Assembly: GCF_958450345.1 (NCBI RefSeq)
Contig: NC_088780.1
Span: 112,294,226 to 112,358,225 of the forward strand
Reading direction: 5' to 3'
DNA from: Calliphora vicina
Taxonomy: Eukaryota > Arthropoda > Insecta > Diptera > Calliphoridae
Length of the DNA: 64,000 nucleotides
Shown here: one piece after another, positions 34,413 through 46,175 of the stretch
How positions within the stretch are numbered: the stretch's first letter is position 1
Layout: each line of letters starts with the position of its first letter
Position numbers and translations under genes: made by a program
The notes under the pieces: generated by a model
Told to the model about the DNA's origin: nothing
What the model saw: the letters and a program-made list of their open reading frames with translations, nothing else
Databases searched by the model: none

Positions 34413-34594
34413 GTTGTTCCTGCTTGGCATAGTGCGGAAAATTCACACATACCAGAAATTATTTACACCAACCCACCCAAGGGACATGTGTCGGCGTATT
34501 TGCATGGAGCTCCCATACACGAAAACTATGGACCACCATCACATGAACACTTTGAAACGGGTTGGGCTAATTCGGGGCCTGGTTTGGGGTCAGA
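34413..34594 (+). CDS. Osiris-like protein, coding exon 4
   Basis: Residues 508-567 plus two bases. The acceptor is TTCATTACAG|GT and the donor is CAGA|GTAAGT. The frame reads VVPAWHSAENSHIPEIIY, then TNPPKGHVSAYLHGAPIHEN and YGPPSHEHFETGW. It is rich in His, Pro, Gly and Tyr, suggesting an extracellular, cuticle-type low-complexity composition (inference). It joins phase-0 to exon 3 across an 8.9-kb intron and leads into a 104-nt intron with a CT-rich tract before the next acceptor. Confidence 0.8.
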
Positions 34595-34698
34595 GTAAGT
34601 GGCAAATTAAAAACATTTTTAATAAATTCATCATTTAAACACTTTAACTCACTCTATGTTTCACACTATGTCTCTCTCTCTCTATTTCAAATACTTAG

Positions 34699-35022
34699 CT
34701 TTATTAGCGATATAAATCGTGTTGCACACATAGATGACAAAACAAATTCATTTAAACCGCACTCTAATAATGATGCCAATGAATTGCATGGCTGGGGTCT
34801 GGGTACCACCCCGCTTAGTAATTTCGCACAGCACAAGAAACGACCGTCACAGCAACAGCAACAACAGCAAAATAATCCAAATCAAAGATTTTCAACAACA
34901 TTACAAAAACCACCCATTAATCAAGCACAACAACCACAAAATTATCAAAAACCTCAAGCCACTAGTCATACATTCAATCCATTCATACAGTCTCCCCAGC
35001 CTCAACCAGGTGACAAACAAAG
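34699..35022 (+). CDS. Osiris-like protein, coding exon 5 (Gln/Asn/Pro-rich linker)
   Basis: Residues 568-675 plus two bases. The acceptor is AATACTTAG|CT. Of two nearby GT donors (35010 and 35023), only 35023 (AAAG|GTATAT) keeps the frame into the next exon. It starts DFISDINRVAHIDDK, followed by a polar linker with a short Gln run (coded by CAG/CAA) and Pro/Gln/Asn-rich sequence to QPQPGDKQ. It is probably unstructured. No domain is recognised. Confidence 0.78.
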
Positions 35023-35179
35023 GTATATTCATACAAAAAACCACAATGCCGTAACTAATCCCTGCACATTCAGACAGAGACATACATACATACACTAATA
35101 TCAACATTTATAATTAAACTTATACATTGAGTTAAAAATAAAATAATTAAAATTAATGTATTTAAACATTTGCCTTCAG

Positions 35180-35411
35180 CTTTTTCAACAATAAATACCG
35201 TAATAATGTGGCAGCCGCACAATCAGCTCCTAGTCCTGTCTACACGCCAGCCAGACAACCTTCACTGCCACCTTTGCAAAATCACCTGAAGCCACACATA
35301 CAAGCGGCATTGTCCCAGGCAGCCCAAATTGCTGCACAATATGATTCAACGCGAAATCAACAGCAGCAGGCGGGAGGTGGACAAACTCTTCAGCCCCAAC
35401 AGCAACTTACG
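35180..35411 (+). CDS. Osiris-like protein, coding exon 6 (Ala/Gln/Pro-rich)
   Basis: Residues 676-753. The acceptor is TTGCCTTCAG|CT and the donor is TTACG|GTGAGT. It begins SFFNNKYRNNVAAAQSAPSP and continues with Pro-, Ala- and Gln-rich sequence ending QPQQQLT in phase 0. It is likely part of the same flexible linker. A 157-nt intron precedes it and a 12.3-kb intron follows, so an additional small exon inside that intron cannot be excluded, although none is needed to keep the frame. Confidence 0.76.
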
Positions 35412-35744
35412 GTGAGTTTCTACTTTTTTTAAGTTTTCAACTAATGGCAAGGATGCAAGGAATGCATAAAATATTGCTGAGGAAATTCTTAGAAATTGTC
35501 TTTAAAAGCAAACAATGTTATTTTTAAATGAAATAGATTTCATTGGAACATATTTATTATTAATCAGTATTATATATTGATGGACATTGACCTTAATACC
35601 ATTATTTTTAAATAATTGAGATAACAAATCAGTTTTAGTTAAATTATACTTACTTAGATCAGTTCTACATCAATTAAAGAGTGACCAAACAACAACTTAT
35701 ACAAACTATTCCAGCCAAAACTTATCCTTGGTCCAAAAAAATAT

Positions 35745-36580
35745 TATTTTTTTAATCAAAAACCGGAAAAAAGTACGTGAAAAAATAATTAAAGCTTTTC
35801 AAAAAAAATAGCAAAAGAATTGAAAAGCCTTTAAATAGTATAAGGAAGACTTGAACATTGAAAGAAAACCTGGATCAGTAGAAAAAAGGGCTAACAGATA
35901 GTGGTACGGCAAAATAAGTCGAAGAGCATCGAACACTTCTATCAGAAAAGCAGCTCTGATTTTTTGATGTTGAAGTCGCATAAAGTTCAGAAAGTTCCTT
36001 ATCGCAATGTGGTAAAGAATTTAGAAGCTAAAGAACGACCGAAAATATTGAGGTCAAATTTTATAAAAAAAATACACCTGTTGTGTGATGGATGATGAAA
36101 CTTATGTACTGACAGACTTTTCACAACATCCGGGTCAAGATTTGTATGTAGTAATGTTCAAGAATAATACCGGACAACAAAACAAACAAAATTCCCCAAG
36201 AAGTTTATTGTGTGGCAAGACATTTGCTGTTGTGACAAAAGAAGACAATCATTTGTGACATCACGCACGATATATACACAGAAAAAAAATTGTTTTTACA
36301 TTTCTTAAAACAATAAAGAGTGCCTTCATATATCTGGCCCGATTTGGAATCATTTCTCTATGAAAAAAATGTTATTCAAAGAATAATGTCAATTTTGTAC
36401 CACTGGAGGCAAATCCAACCAAAAGTCCAGAACTTCGGCCAGTGGAAAGGTATTGGGCTCTTGTAAAAAAAGAATTAAAGAACACAAGAACGCTATTCCA
36501 GGACATGTCTGATTTTAAGCGGAAGTGGACCACCTCGTTCAAAAAGGTAACGGAAGCAACTATAAAATGGGAGGATTAGA
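35745..36580 (+). pseudogene. Tc1/mariner-superfamily transposase relic
   Basis: Plus-strand text in shifting frames: KSHKVQKVPYRNVVKNLEAK (about 35970), then CVMDDETYVLTDFSQHPGQD (about 36085), which carries the first catalytic Asp block (MDDETY). SYIWPDLESFLYEKNVIQRI (about 36330) carries the second Asp. PELRPVERYWALVKKELK-like text (about 36430) carries the final acidic block before an end like FKRKWTTSFKKVTEATIKW. The MDDETY...WPD...ERYWA pattern is that of the ITm group related to mariner, distinct from the other two mariners in the window. Several frameshifts and stops; termini not identified. Confidence 0.78.
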
Positions 36581-36697
36581 AATACTGAGTAGTATGCCAA
36601 TATTTTAATGTTTAATGAACTTGTACAATATTTGAATAAATTTACGTATTTTTGATAATTTTTATATTGAACGATTTCAGTTTAATTTAACTTTATA

Positions 36698-36972
36698 CAG
36701 TTCTAGTTCAGTTCTAGTTCAGTTCTAGTTCAGTTCTAGTTCAGTTCTAGTTCAGTTCTAGTTCAGTTCTAGTTCAGTTCTAGTTCAGTTCTAGTTCAGT
36801 TCTAGTTCAGTTCTAGTTCAGTTCTAGTTCAGTTCTAGTTCAGTTCTAGTTCAGTTCTAGTTCAGTTCTAGTTCAGTTCTAGTTCAGTTCTAGTTCAGTT
36901 CTAGTTCAGTTCTAGTTCAGTTCTAGTTCAGTTCTAGTTCAGTTCTAGTTCAGTTCTAGTTCAGTTCTAGTT
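36698..36972. repeat. 11-bp minisatellite, 25 units
   Basis: CAGTTCTAGTT repeated about 25 times without a visible mismatch, ending TTCTTGACAT. It lies shortly after the mariner-like relic, in intron 6. Confidence 0.97.
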
Positions 36973-36974
36973 CT

Positions 36975-39660
36975 TGACATAAGCTGCATACTTTTGTCTA
37001 CATTTGCGACTACCTACGTAAGTCAAAGCATGACATGCTCTCCACCATATTTTGTAATGTCAATGGGATATTAGATTTCCTTTATCTTTTAGTCAGTATC
37101 CCAATTTTGGCTTCGTTAAAATTTCACATCACAAAGAACCGTTTAAATTAAGTTGTTTTGCTGAGAACAAACAGTTGCTAAATATAAAAAACATATCTGT
37201 ATGTATCTTTACTACGGTTTTTCGTTTGCATTAACAAATTATGATTTACTAGTCTATAATGTATGTTTTATAATAGAGTTTACTTTTCAGAGGCTGTCAA
37301 TCGCACAGTTTTCGTTCAATGCTAATCTCATATTGTTGTGAAAACTTATTATAGCGGATGTGGATGCTCAGAGAATTAACAAATATGAAATTAACTTGTG
37401 TAATTGTACAATATGCTAGATTTTTTTGAAAACAAAAATGCTAAAATATAAATATGTATGTACATATATTTGAAATTATTTAGTTCAAGATGTAGTTGAA
37501 AAATGTTTTTTTGTTTATTCAGTTCAATTATAGAATTAATATAAGAAGACTTATATTTACAGCATAAAAAAAAATATGCTAAATAATGCGAAGTCAAATT
37601 TGAAAAAAAAGTTCTGTATGGCTATTTCTTGGTGCTAAATTAGTTTAAGAAGTGCTAAAAATGCTGATTGTAGTTTAAAAGAGTTGTTATTAAACCAATG
37701 TAGTGATTAATTTAGATTTGTTTCTTTAATTCCCTTATTACATTTTTAACAATCTAGAATCATTACTTATTTATGCTTCAATAGTCTTTCTGAATGGTAT
37801 CTTATATGAAGCTTTAAGTTAAGTTTTGGTACTTTACAGAAACACAATTCATTTATTTGTTTTCTTTATAAATGAAAAAAAAGGATAATGAAGTTGTTTT
37901 TTGGTACCTCATAACGTATGATTTATGTCAATTGTCAGGTTGTAAAATAATTATAACTTATACGCACCATTAATATCTTCAATTATTAAATACTTTACTG
38001 TTTCAGTAATGTAAAGTCTAAAGATAAACATTTTGAAGAAAGGGAAAAAATTGTTCATCATTGACTTATTCCAAGAAAAAAAATTTTAACAGATAAATTT
38101 CATTGAACTTTCCTTAGTTCTTATGAATGCTTGAGTATTTTTTTTATTTCTTAAATCCTTTTATTTTTTACTTTAACTGCGTGTTGAACGTAAAATTACA
38201 AATACACGGGGAATCCCAGAGTTTAGTGAACAGTTTAAAGAACAGAATCCGATGGTAGTTTGTCTGTGCTTTAAGAGTATTTTTTAACGCATTGAAAAAA
38301 GTGTAAGGAAAAATAAACAAAATAAAATATAAGAAAACACCAAAAATAATAACCAAAACAAGCACCATTATATTGATAGACATTGAAAGTTGAATGAACC
38401 AACTGAGTTGACATTGAAACACTTTTCACTTTAAAAATATTGGAAAAGTTGGAAAGTAATTTGAACAAAATCTTAAAAATGTGCCAACATATGGCTCATT
38501 TAATTGGAAAATGTTGGTGTTTTTCATGTAACAATGCACTCGAATATTCAAATAAAAATTCAATTATTTTGTTTTTGAGTTGATTGCGAGCATATTGTGG
38601 TATATCGCAGTGTATGCCTTTAGATAAAAAAATACTTGAATATGAATTTGGATGCGTTCGTAAACGATGCGGTGGTTGCATAAATTTGCGGCATAACTTT
38701 CAACAATTTGCATTAAAAAACGTTTGACTCAAATAAATGATGGCAAATATGCTTGTTCGAGCGCTAAACTTTTATTGTGGCGCAGTGATGCAATTTTACC
38801 GAATTTTTTTTGAATTTTTGTTTTATTTTTAATAAACAACAATCCTGTTATTTTATTGATGTAATCAGAACGCCAATAAACACTTGATTAAACAGCGGAA
38901 ATTTAATCCTGCAATGTTTTAAATATATTGCATTACGTGTGACTCAATATTTTAGCAAATATGTTTCTTGGAAGGAAATCATAATTTTCAAAGGCTTTAA
39001 TCTGCAATTAAGAATGTGTAGGTAGAGGTAATGTCCAAACAAATTGCTTTCAAAATAGTTGCTGAAATTCACACATCACTTCCACAAAAGTCATTAAAAA
39101 CTAATGAAATGCTGATTACATTTGTGCCACAGTTGTTATCCAATTCACAGAAAACTCAAAAATTAGTTTTCATTACAAAATTCTTTGAATTAATTACATT
39201 TTGTGGCTATCAACAAAATGATAATAATATTATTTATGTTTTTGGAAACTATAAGAGATAATTGTGTAAATTAAACATATTGTTTGAATTATACTTTCGA
39301 ATTTATAAAAGTGTTTATTTCATAAACCAACAATATATTAAATTAAATTAATAGAGAAGTGAAAACATTGTGTCAAATTATAAAATATAAGTTACTAAAA
39401 ACAAAAACCGCGTTCAAAAGATACGCCATATATTATAAATCCCGCATTTTTAAGTCATACAAACAATAATTCTATACTAGAACTGTAAAAACAATATAAA
39501 ATTCTCAACTTCTTCTTTGTCATAATAACCGGTGAAAGAACTAGTTCTCAAAGAATTTCTAAGAAGGTGTGTTTCTTCTGTAAAGCTTCTCTAAAATTAG
39601 TTCTTAATTCATAAAAATCAATTTCAAACTAGAACAAACACTGGCTAAAAGAAAGCATTA
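36975..39660. other. intron 6 DNA
   Basis: No gene or element recognised. Confidence 0.4.
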
Positions 39661-40230
39661 TAGAATCAGTTGTGCAACCCCAATAAGCACCAAGACCCCA
39701 AAAATTCAAGCACTTGAACATTTTGTTGGAATTTGACATGAATGCAAATGTAATTATGTTTTAAACTTGAAAAATATTTGAAAAATTTAATATTTTTCAA
39801 GCTAAAAAACTTATGCCTTGAATTTAAGGCTTGAATTACACTTGTTTTCGTTATAGAATTAGTTGTGCAACCCCAATAAGCACCAAGACCCCATTAATTC
39901 AAGCACTTGAACATTTTGTTGGAATTTGACATGAATGCAAATGTAATTATGTTTTAAACTTGAAAAATATTTGAAAAATTAAATATTTTTCAAGCTAAAA
40001 ACATATGCCTTGAATTTAAGGCTTGAATTACACTTGTTTTCGTTATAGAATTAGTTGTGCGACCCCAATAAGCACCAAGACCCCATTAATTCAAGCACTT
40101 GAACATTTTGTTGGAATTTGACTTGAATGCAAATGTAATTATGTTTTAAACTTGAAAAATATTTGAAAAATTAAATATTTTTCAATCAAAAAACATATGC
40201 TTTGAATTTAAGGCTTGAATTGCACTTCAT
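39661..40230. repeat. tandem repeat, three units of about 192 bp
   Basis: Units start at TAGAATCAGTTGTGC (39661), TAGAATTAGTTGTGC (39854) and again at 40046. Each contains CCCCAATAAGCACCAAGACC and an internal inverted pair CTTGAAAAATATTTG / AATATTTTTCAAG. Units differ by only a few bases. Confidence 0.93.
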
Positions 40231-40716
40231 TTCAACTCGAAAATACTAATATGTTTATTTTTTCTAGTCTTCAGTTACTACCAACCAACTGGTTGATGGC
40301 AACAAACTCATAAACTTCATGGTTGCCGTTGCATTGTCATCCTCTCTCACTCCGTAGCTGTTCGAAGACATTTTTTGTGGCAAACAAAATTGAACATTTC
40401 ATAAAGTTGCATACACTTTTCTTAAATTTGTCTCTTTAATATATTGTATGCAACGTTATTGTGTGCGATATTTTCAATTACTTGTTATGTTCAGTCATGT
40501 TGAACACGTTGCTGGTACCCATAATAACGAAAGTGTGTCACTCACTCAATGATTGTGGAGATGTTGATAATAATGATGGCGCTGGTAATGAAAATCATGA
40601 GCAGCTTAACAGTGCAACAAAATTATTTTCACAATAAGAAAATTCATTAAGGCATTCAGTCCAAGAAGTTAAACATTTCAATGGTGTCCCCAAATAACTT
40701 ATATACACGAATGATA

Positions 40717-41168
40717 CACAGAAAAAACTATACTTAAATTCAAACATTCATCACATATTGAACTGGTTTCAATTATTTTATAATTGAATGTGCTCAAAAA
40801 CAATATTTTCTATTGAATTTTGAGTTTTGAATTTGATAATTTTGATAATGGAATGGTTGAACTTTAAATACAAACATTATTGAATAGAAAATTTTCGTAA
40901 TTAAAAAAACAAAAAATAATAAGAATGTGTTTTCAATTACGAAAATTATCTATTCAATAATTTTTGTATTTAAAGTTCAACCAATAACGAAAATTGTATA
41001 TTCAAATATCAAAATTATCAAATTCAAAACTCAAAATTCAATAGAAAATATCAGAAAATTTTGTTTTTGAGCACATAAATACTGGATTCAATTATGAAAT
41101 AATTGAAACCAGTTCAATATGTGACAAATATTTGAATTAAAAAGGTTTAAGAAATAGTTTTTTCTGTG
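40717..41168. mobile_element. foldback element with ACACAGAAAAAAC ends
   Basis: Ends ACACAGAAAAAACTAT and ATAGTTTTTTCTGTGT are inverted copies. Nearly the whole length folds on itself (GAACTGGTTTCAATTATTT and its complement; TATTGAATAGAAAATTTTCG and its complement). The centre is near 40915. No coding capacity. Confidence 0.82.
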
Positions 41169-42327
41169 TACATCAACATATCCGTGATAGTCCAACTTTG
41201 GTTTATATTTAAAATCGAGAAAATCGGCCCCCAAATGGCTGAAATATAAGCAAAAAACGCGACTATCTCGATTTGTTCAACAATTTTTTTCTACCAATTG
41301 TTTTAACAAATTGGTTTTTTTCAACAGATCCAAAAATCTATAAAATACCATTTTTGGGAATTGTGGGATTCTTAATAAAAAATCACAAATTTAATTTTCA
41401 CCTTTGAATTTTGATACAAAAATTTCTATATACCGTAAAATCTAATTAAAAACGATTCATAAACAAAACTTTTATTACACTTTAAAAATTAGAATTTTCC
41501 AAAAAAATCAGCTTTTTTATTTCCAAATGTTTGCAAAAGTCCTATATAAATTGTTTAATTCTTAAATATTTTATATATTTTTGAAAAGAAGACACAATTT
41601 CCTAAACGTTGTATTTATACAATCACATATAAGCAATACATCAGTCACAACCACTGTGCTGTTGCTAGGCACGAACACATTAATATTTCTTTTTTTTACT
41701 TCATTTAAATCATTAAAATATTTTATTTGATTTGATGGAAAACATGAAATTACATGTCTCTATAAAGTGTCAAAGTCACTGTCAATCATAATTTGATATT
41801 ATGTGTCGTTTAGCACAATATGTCAATATTTTAAAAACTTTTTTTTTGCTTTTGTTTGAAACACGTGTACAAGTGCGTTTTGTTGAAGACAAGAAAGCTA
41901 CACACAATCCCTAAATGGAAAAATACTCCAGCCTTATTGTTTTGAAGATGTAATTTCAAGCACAAGAATGTATGATTATTGTTGTCAACAATTAAAGGAA
42001 TATTTTATTAATTCCTAATTCCCATTACCCAGACAACGAATTGAATTAGTTCCACTTGAATTTTGTAAAAAAAAAAGTTTATTTATATTTAGTATATCAG
42101 TTTCAACAAACAAGTTTCTAGATGCACGATTATTTTAGTGGTTTGTAATAAAAGAATTCAAACGTATAGAATACTATATTGCTTGCGTTTAAAAGAATTT
42201 TCAAAGTTATTTTTTTTTTTTTGGACGAATCTTACACCTAGAAACTTTGATCAGATGGTATGAAATGTAACCACTGGATTCATAACGGTATTATATCGTA
42301 GATATAATACTTTGAGGGCTTAAAAAG
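41169..42327. other. intron 6 DNA
   Basis: 41210-41270 resembles dispersed repeat family B text. Otherwise nothing recognised. Confidence 0.35.
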
Positions 42328-42720
42328 TTACTGCTGATGGTAACGGAGAAAATTGAGCTTGGTGTTTACTTCTGACCAATAAACTATGATTTTGTGACTA
42401 CTCACATTGCGGACACAATCATATCTCTCGCAGTTATTGAGAGTAATGAGCTGGCCATATATTATCCATTTATGGCGACCTGTCTTATATTTTCCTACTC
42501 TTAACTTCAACGTAGAAGTAAAAATTTTAAATTAGCTGAGGAAATTCCAAATCTACAAGTGTCCAGTCTGGCAAACTCATCGGAACTGACAATCCCCTAT
42601 ATATCTCTATGCCCCGGAACCCAAATGAAACTTCGGTTAAACTACGCAGGCACCTAGTTAAGAGATAAGCAGCTGTCAAGGACTGTTATTAGTTTGACTG
42701 TCAGATGTCATTTGATCCCA
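42328..42720 (-). pseudogene. LINE RNase H fragment
   Basis: Minus strand: SFIWVPGHRDI, a stop, then SSDEFARL (about 42630-42545), the last strand of a LINE RNase H with its Asp. The text HKWIIYGQLITLNNCERYD (about 42480-42420) follows in place of the conserved region after RNase H. Heavily degraded. Confidence 0.5.
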
Positions 42721-42967
42721 ACCAATATACAGCTATCCCAGTTAAGATTAATATGACACATTATAGTAATAATCCACATGGTAGTTATGTACAAATATCT
42801 CACCCCAATTTGGGACCCCATCCGCATCCGTTCAATATATCTGTCAAACACGCTGGGTTTTTGAAAAGCTTTCAACAAAGCTTGGTGTCGCTTTAAAAAA
42901 CAGAATACGGTGAATATTTAAGAAAAACTTGAAATTAATTGTAAATTCTATTTAATGTCACATTTAA

Positions 42968-43217
42968 CCCTCCGTTAGTCACAATCATTTTCAATCGAGA
43001 CTAGTCGCAATGTATCAAATTGATATCAATAAAAAAAGGCGCGTTTGAAAATAATCTCTTCACTTTTTATTTCGAAAACCTAAAAACAATATTAAATGCA
43101 ATGTATTTAAAAGAGTAATACAAAAAAAAAATAGCTGTAAAAATATTATAATTAAACAAATTTACAATATAAAAATGTTTGCCTGTATCAACCAGATCAG
43201 TTGCGAGTAACGGAGGG
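42968..43217. mobile_element. piggyBac-type TTAA element, copy 1 (250 bp)
   Basis: TTAA (42964-42967), CCCTCCGTTAGTCACAATC at the left end; GTTGCGAGTAACGGAGGG and TTAA (43218-43221) at the right. A diverged copy lies at 59825. Confidence 0.82.
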
Positions 43218-43226
43218 TTAACAAGT

Positions 43227-43690
43227 AAGTGATCCATATTCGACTGTGCCGAATCTTATATACCCTTCACCAAATTATACTTTAAAATAAAAATAAAAAT
43301 AAATTTTTTTTTTTTTTAATTTTGAGAAAAAAATGTTTGGTGAAAAAAAAATTGGTCTTTGAAATATCTATTATTTGATATCCATATTGTCTATATTAAT
43401 GACTTAATAATCCGGATATAGATCAAAAATCGAAGTTGTCCTCGTTTTTTCCTTATATCTCAGCCATTTGTGGGCCGACTGTCTCGATTTTAAATAGCAA
43501 CCGAGCCGGAAGATCTCCGATATATTGATGTATGAATCATGTAAGTTATTTAACACCTCAGCGGACAGACGGACATGGCTATATCGATTTCGCTATCTAC
43601 AACAATTCAGAATATATAGATTTTGTGGGGTTGCAAATGAAAAATGTAGAAATTACAAACGGAATGATAAACTTATATATACTCTATTAT
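43227..43690 (-). repeat. dispersed repeat family B, inverted copy
   Basis: CGACTGTGCCGAATCTTATA, TACCCTTCACCAAATTATAC, and later GACAGACGGACATGGCTATA and TTTTGTGGGGTTGCAAATG. Widely repeated, non-coding. Confidence 0.6.
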
Positions 43691-43734
43691 ACATCTAAGA
43701 CCAATTAATAATGGCTGCAAATACTTGAAAACCA

Positions 43735-44451
43735 CACAGAAAGAATTAAATTTCTGATTCAATCAAGAAATTTGCTCAATCAGATAAAATATTGTTTGAA
43801 TTAGGACCTATCACAAAATTTGTAAATTGAAAAAAAATCAATATTTTTTCAATTAAAAAAAGTATCATATTTAATAAAAAAGTTGTTTGAATTTACAACA
43901 CAATTTCAAACAAAAATTTGTTTAAAACAGTAAAATTTTTGTCTGGTCCAAAAAATAATTTTTAAGCTAAATTAGTATAGAACCAATAAAATTTTTTTTA
44001 AAAAATAATAATATCAGAAAAAAAAGAAAATAAAAATAGGAAAATAGAGAAAAAAAATTACAAATATGATAAGTAAAGAAAACAATAATAAATAAACATC
44101 TAAAACAGTATTTAATGTTTTTAGATGTTTATCATATATCATACAATTTTTGTAAAGTTTTTGACAAAAACAAAACTACTTATTTAAAAAATATTTTTAA
44201 TCAAATGAGAATTATATCAACTCATGCTAAAAACACGCATGCAAACGGAATTACCAAATGTGACTAAGATGCACATGATAACAACAAACACACCTATTTA
44301 CTTTCTTGTGTTGTTGTCTTATCCCAAGTGATATATTAAAATAAAAATCAAACAAAAACATTAATAGAATCTATAAAAATATTTATAGAAAATAAAATTA
44401 GTTTCAGACAGGCGATTGTTAGAAAATATTTTAGCAATAATTCTTTCTGTG
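43735..44451. mobile_element. element with CACAGAAAGAATTA inverted ends
   Basis: Terminal 14-bp inverted repeats CACAGAAAGAATTA / TAATTCTTTCTGTG. About 717 bp, with no coding capacity. Termini resemble those of the foldback elements at 18401 and 40717. Confidence 0.5.
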
Positions 44452-44534
44452 CAACGAATGCTCCAAAAGTCTCAACATTTTTCAATAATTTTTAATGCTA
44501 TGAAAGTGTTTACGTATATTTAAAATAACACATA

Positions 44535-46173
44535 CACTGAATCAATTAAGTCTCCGTACAGATATACTCATAATATAAACTAGCTATTTATGGTCACTTT
44601 TCAATACATATTTAAACCTTTTTTTAATTCATTTTATAAAAAATCTTATAAACTTGTAATCAACATAAAAAAACTACAAACATTTTCATTAAAAACATAA
44701 AAATTTACATAAATTCAATAATTGTACGAAAAGTATCACCAAAAAAGTCTCCGTACAGTTAACCGTTTTCAGGCAAGGAATCCCAATATTAATTTTAATT
44801 GAATTTAATATGTGGTAGGTCCTCCTTTCTGAGCAATTGCAGCATTTTAATGGCTGTGCATGGAATGGACCAGCTTTGTTGTTGTCAGGGAATCTATTTT
44901 ATACCACTCTTTCATTATAACGGCTTTTAGCTGATCTTTTCGCGTTATATTGTGCTGCCGAACCTTTCTTTCCAAGTGATCCCATATATGCTCAATCGGG
45001 TTGAGATCAGGTAACTGAGCTGTGCGATTTAAGTGCTTAAGAACATAATAAATAAGACATTCCTTTACTAATCTAAAGGTGTGATTAGGATCGTTGTCTT
45101 GTTGGAAGCAATACAAACGTCCCAAGACTAACTTTCCAGAACTTTGTTTTAAGTTTTATTTTAATATATTAAGGTATGCATATTTATCCATAGTGTTTTC
45201 AACAAAAATAAGATTTCCCACCCCAGATGAAGCCATGCAACCCCAAACAATAACGTTACCTCCTCCATGCTTTACGGTTAGCGTAAAATGCTTCGGATTC
45301 ATTTCAGTATTTGACTTTCTCCATAACATTTCTCTTCCATCAGAACAAAAAACATTAAATTTACTTTCATCGCTAAAAATAACTCGATCCCAAAATAAAA
45401 AATCTTTATCAATATGCTAGATAGCGTAATCCAATCTCTTTTTCATGTTCACTTTTCGAACAAGGGGCTTCTTACGGCTTACTCGACCATTATATCCATT
45501 TATTTTAAGAGCGTTTCTTACAGTTTGGGGGTTTACCGTTAATTCATCACCAGTTTTCAAGTTTCCCGCAATTAAACATGCGTTAATTTTTGGATTACCT
45601 TCTACAAATCGTACAATTCTTCTCTCTAAGTGGTAGTCTATATTTCTTGGATGGTCAGTTCTTTGTTTATTTGCCATTGTTCCGGTTTTTTTGAACTGTT
45701 GAATAACGCACTGAATGGAAGAGCGTGGTCTTTTTACAATATCCTTGATTTCGGTTAGATTTTTTCCTTCATTTTGCAAGTTAATAATAATTTTCTTTCT
45801 ATCCATTCAAATTGGCTTATTTTTGGATTCCCTGACAACAACATTCCATGCACAGCCATTAAAATGATGCAATTGCTCAGAAAGGAGGACCTACCACATA
45901 TTAAATGCAATTAAGTTTAATATTGGGATTCCTTGCCTTAAAATAGTTAACTGTATGGAGACTTTTTTGGTGATACTTTTCGTACAATTATTGAATTTAT
46001 GTAAATTTTTATGTTTTTAAAGAAAATGTTTGTATTTTTTTATATTGATTTCAGGTTTATAAGATTTTTTATAAAATGAATTAAAAAAAGGTTTAAATAT
46101 GTATTGAAAAGTGACCATAAATTGCTAGTTTATATTATGAGCATGTCTGTACGGAGACTTAATTGATTCAGTG
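44535..46173 (-). mobile_element. Tc1-like DNA transposon with about 340-bp terminal inverted repeats
   Basis: Flanked by TA (44533-44534 and 46174-46175). Ends CACTGAATCAATTAAGTCTC and its complement match; the inverted repeats run inward to about 44870 and 45838 with few mismatches. 1639 bp, the standard Tc1 length. It encodes one transposase on the minus strand. Confidence 0.95.
44847..45806 (-). pseudogene. Tc1-like DD34E transposase, two nonsense codons
   Basis: A single frame of 319 codons plus stop, interrupted only by stops at codon 130 (45417-45419) and codon 217 (45156-45158), with no frameshift. The N-terminal paired-like HTH (about 1-60) is followed by the second HTH region (HPRNIDYHLERRIVRF, VNPQTVRNAL). 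The catalytic triad is visible: Asp146 in FSDESKF, Asp237 in QQDNDPNHT, and Glu272 in NPIEHIWD, with 34 residues between the last two. The expected VWGCMASSGVG Gly-rich block is present. The last codons overlap the inner part of the downstream terminal repeat. The frame is full length for the family. It is probably a recently dead copy. Confidence 0.93.
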
Positions 46174-46175
46174 TA

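Noticed and set aside
35010..35011. Alternative splice donor CCAG|GTGACA for exon 5
   Set aside because: Good consensus, but it shifts the frame in exon 6 and brings early stops; donor 35023 keeps the frame.
34734..35054. 106-codon frame overlapping exon 5
   Set aside because: Out of frame with the spliced gene and reads through the donor site.
36698..36972. Minisatellite considered as CRISPR-like array
   Set aside because: Uniform 11-bp units with no spacers, in a eukaryotic intron.
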